A program made the translations under genes and the position numbers. 6,014 nucleotides of DNA from an uncultured Lachnobacterium sp. (GTDB taxonomy: Bacteria > Bacillota > Clostridia > Lachnospirales > Lachnospiraceae). Location of the stretch: positions 1-6,014 of the forward strand of contig URYB01000167.1 of NCBI GenBank assembly GCA_900552085.1, written 5' to 3'. The notes under the pieces are model-generated. The model saw nothing but the letters and a program-made list of their open reading frames with translations, made no database searches and was not told where the DNA came from. This document shows, piece after piece, positions 5,257 through 6,014 of this stretch; the first letter of the stretch is position 1, and the number at the start of each line of letters is the position of its first letter.

Positions 5257-6014
5257 TTTTCTTCTTTAACCTTCCTTTTGCCTGCTTTGGCATCGCTTTT
5301 TCCTACAAGCACGCAGATGGACTGCGCTCTCAAAACAATAATCCCCTGCTCCTGCAATACCGGCTTCTCCAAAAAAGGCATCTTATCATCGCTGGTATCC
5401 AGTACAAGATACCAGTGTTTATCTTTTTCCAGTTTTGGCAGCGCAAGTGTAGAAGCTGCTGAATAAAAATTATATGCCACATACACATCTTCTGTGTATC
5501 GCTCATCTGTGGAATAGGCCCCATTGTACATCATTCCAAGCGCCATTCTTCCCTCGGACGGCTCTAAAATCCACGCACTTTCCCCGTGAAATGACAGATC
5601 CGGGCTTCCATAGGAACGATAGTCAGAAAACTGAAACGGCATCTCATTGGCAACAATCGGGTGTTCCCTGCGAAACTGTGCCAGTTGCTCTAAATAATGA
5701 ATTTCTCTGCGATGCGTCTTCTCGTTTTTCCAGTTGACCCAGCCAACCGGATTATCCTGACAATACGCATTGTTATTTCCCTGCTGGGAATTGCCGATTT
5801 CATCACCAGACCACACAAGAGGAACCCCCTGTGCAAGAAAAAGCATCGCCATGCTGTTGCGCCACTTTAATTTGCGCAACTTGTTGATGTAACGCTTTCT
5901 GGTTGGTCCTTCCACACCATAATTGTTGCTGAAATTCCATCTATTTCCGTCAAGATTATCCTCACCGTTCGCCTCATTATGGCGGTCGTTATACATAAAC
6001 AAAATCACCAACAG
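5253..6014 (-). CDS. glgX: Glycogen debranching enzyme GlgX/isoamylase-type (GH13), C-terminal part
   Basis: GlgX-type enzymes hydrolyse alpha-1,6 branches of glycogen or limit dextrins. Only the last 253 or so residues are in the window; the frame is open to the edge, so the TTG at 6011 is internal and no start is annotated. Visible marks are the GlgX/isoamylase motif YNDRHNEANGEDN (7-19, counting the TTG-coded Leu as 1), NNYGVEGPTRKR (29-40), the barrel-end stretch MAMLFLAQGVPLVWSGDEIGN (54-74), NNNAYCQDNPVGWVNW (79-94) and a C-terminal beta domain (about 145-240) with a lysine-rich tail. The catalytic Asp and Glu of GH13 and the HD motif with the transition-state Asp lie upstream, outside the window. 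Complete family members are about 650-720 residues. The gene overlaps the DUF5662 start by 4 nt. A type I pullulanase or plain isoamylase is the alternative name. Confidence 0.9.
   Translation of the reverse strand: MLVILFMYNDRHNEANGEDNLDGNRWNFSNNYGVEGPTRKRYINKLRKLKWRNSMAMLFLAQGVPLVWSGDEIGNSQQGNNNAYCQDNPVGWVNWKNEKTHRREIHYLEQLAQFRREHPIVANEMPFQFSDYRSYGSPDLSFHGESAWILEPSEGRMALGMMYNGAYSTDERYTEDVYVAYNFYSAASTLALPKLEKDKHWYLVLDTSDDKMPFLEKPVLQEQGIIVLRAQSICVLVGKSDAKAGKRKVKEEK

Noticed and set aside
1..6014. CRISPR array, insertion sequence, attachment site, tRNA or a new defence system
   Set aside because: No spaced direct repeats, transposase, terminal inverted repeats or RNA gene folds were seen, and all six genes belong to known families.

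Overview
The window is one end of a contig from a low-to-mid GC, Gram-positive, spore-forming bacterium. The best guess is a Clostridia member close to Lachnospiraceae, judged by protein style, a mother-cell sporulation sigma factor, AGGAGG-type ribosome binding sites and a DUF5662 protein. This placement is from memory of the families, not from a search. The first 47 bases are not genomic: they are an Illumina P7 index primer/adapter left on the contig end.

All six genes lie on the minus strand, so transcription runs from high to low coordinates. In that order: (1) the C-terminal third of a GlgX/isoamylase-type glycogen debranching enzyme (glgX, 5' part outside the window), overlapping by 4 nt (2) a DUF5662 protein of unknown function with HD-like metal-binding motifs, ending in a hairpin terminator that contains its stop codon; (3) sigK, the late mother-cell sporulation sigma factor, in one uninterrupted piece and without a pro-sequence, preceded by a candidate SigE/SigK-type promoter and followed by an A/T-flanked hairpin terminator; (4) comM/yifB, (5) dprA and (6) topA (3' part lost), tightly packed as an operon. 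comM and dprA overlap in a TGATG, and dprA and topA are 24 nt apart.

Functionally there are three units. glgX-DUF5662 includes storage-polysaccharide debranching. sigK drives late mother-cell gene expression during sporulation. comM-dprA-topA handles DNA: processing of branched or incoming single-stranded DNA, RecA loading, and relaxation of negative supercoils. No tRNA, rRNA, CRISPR array, mobile element or riboswitch was seen, and no intergenic gap exceeds about 105 bases.

I do not see an undescribed multi-gene system here. The points most worth a second look are the adapter and the false topA stop it creates, the pro-less and intact sigK with its sporulation-type promoter, the uncharacterised DUF5662 gene coupled to glgX, and the comM leader, where a palindrome follows a terminator and the longest reading frame starts too early.
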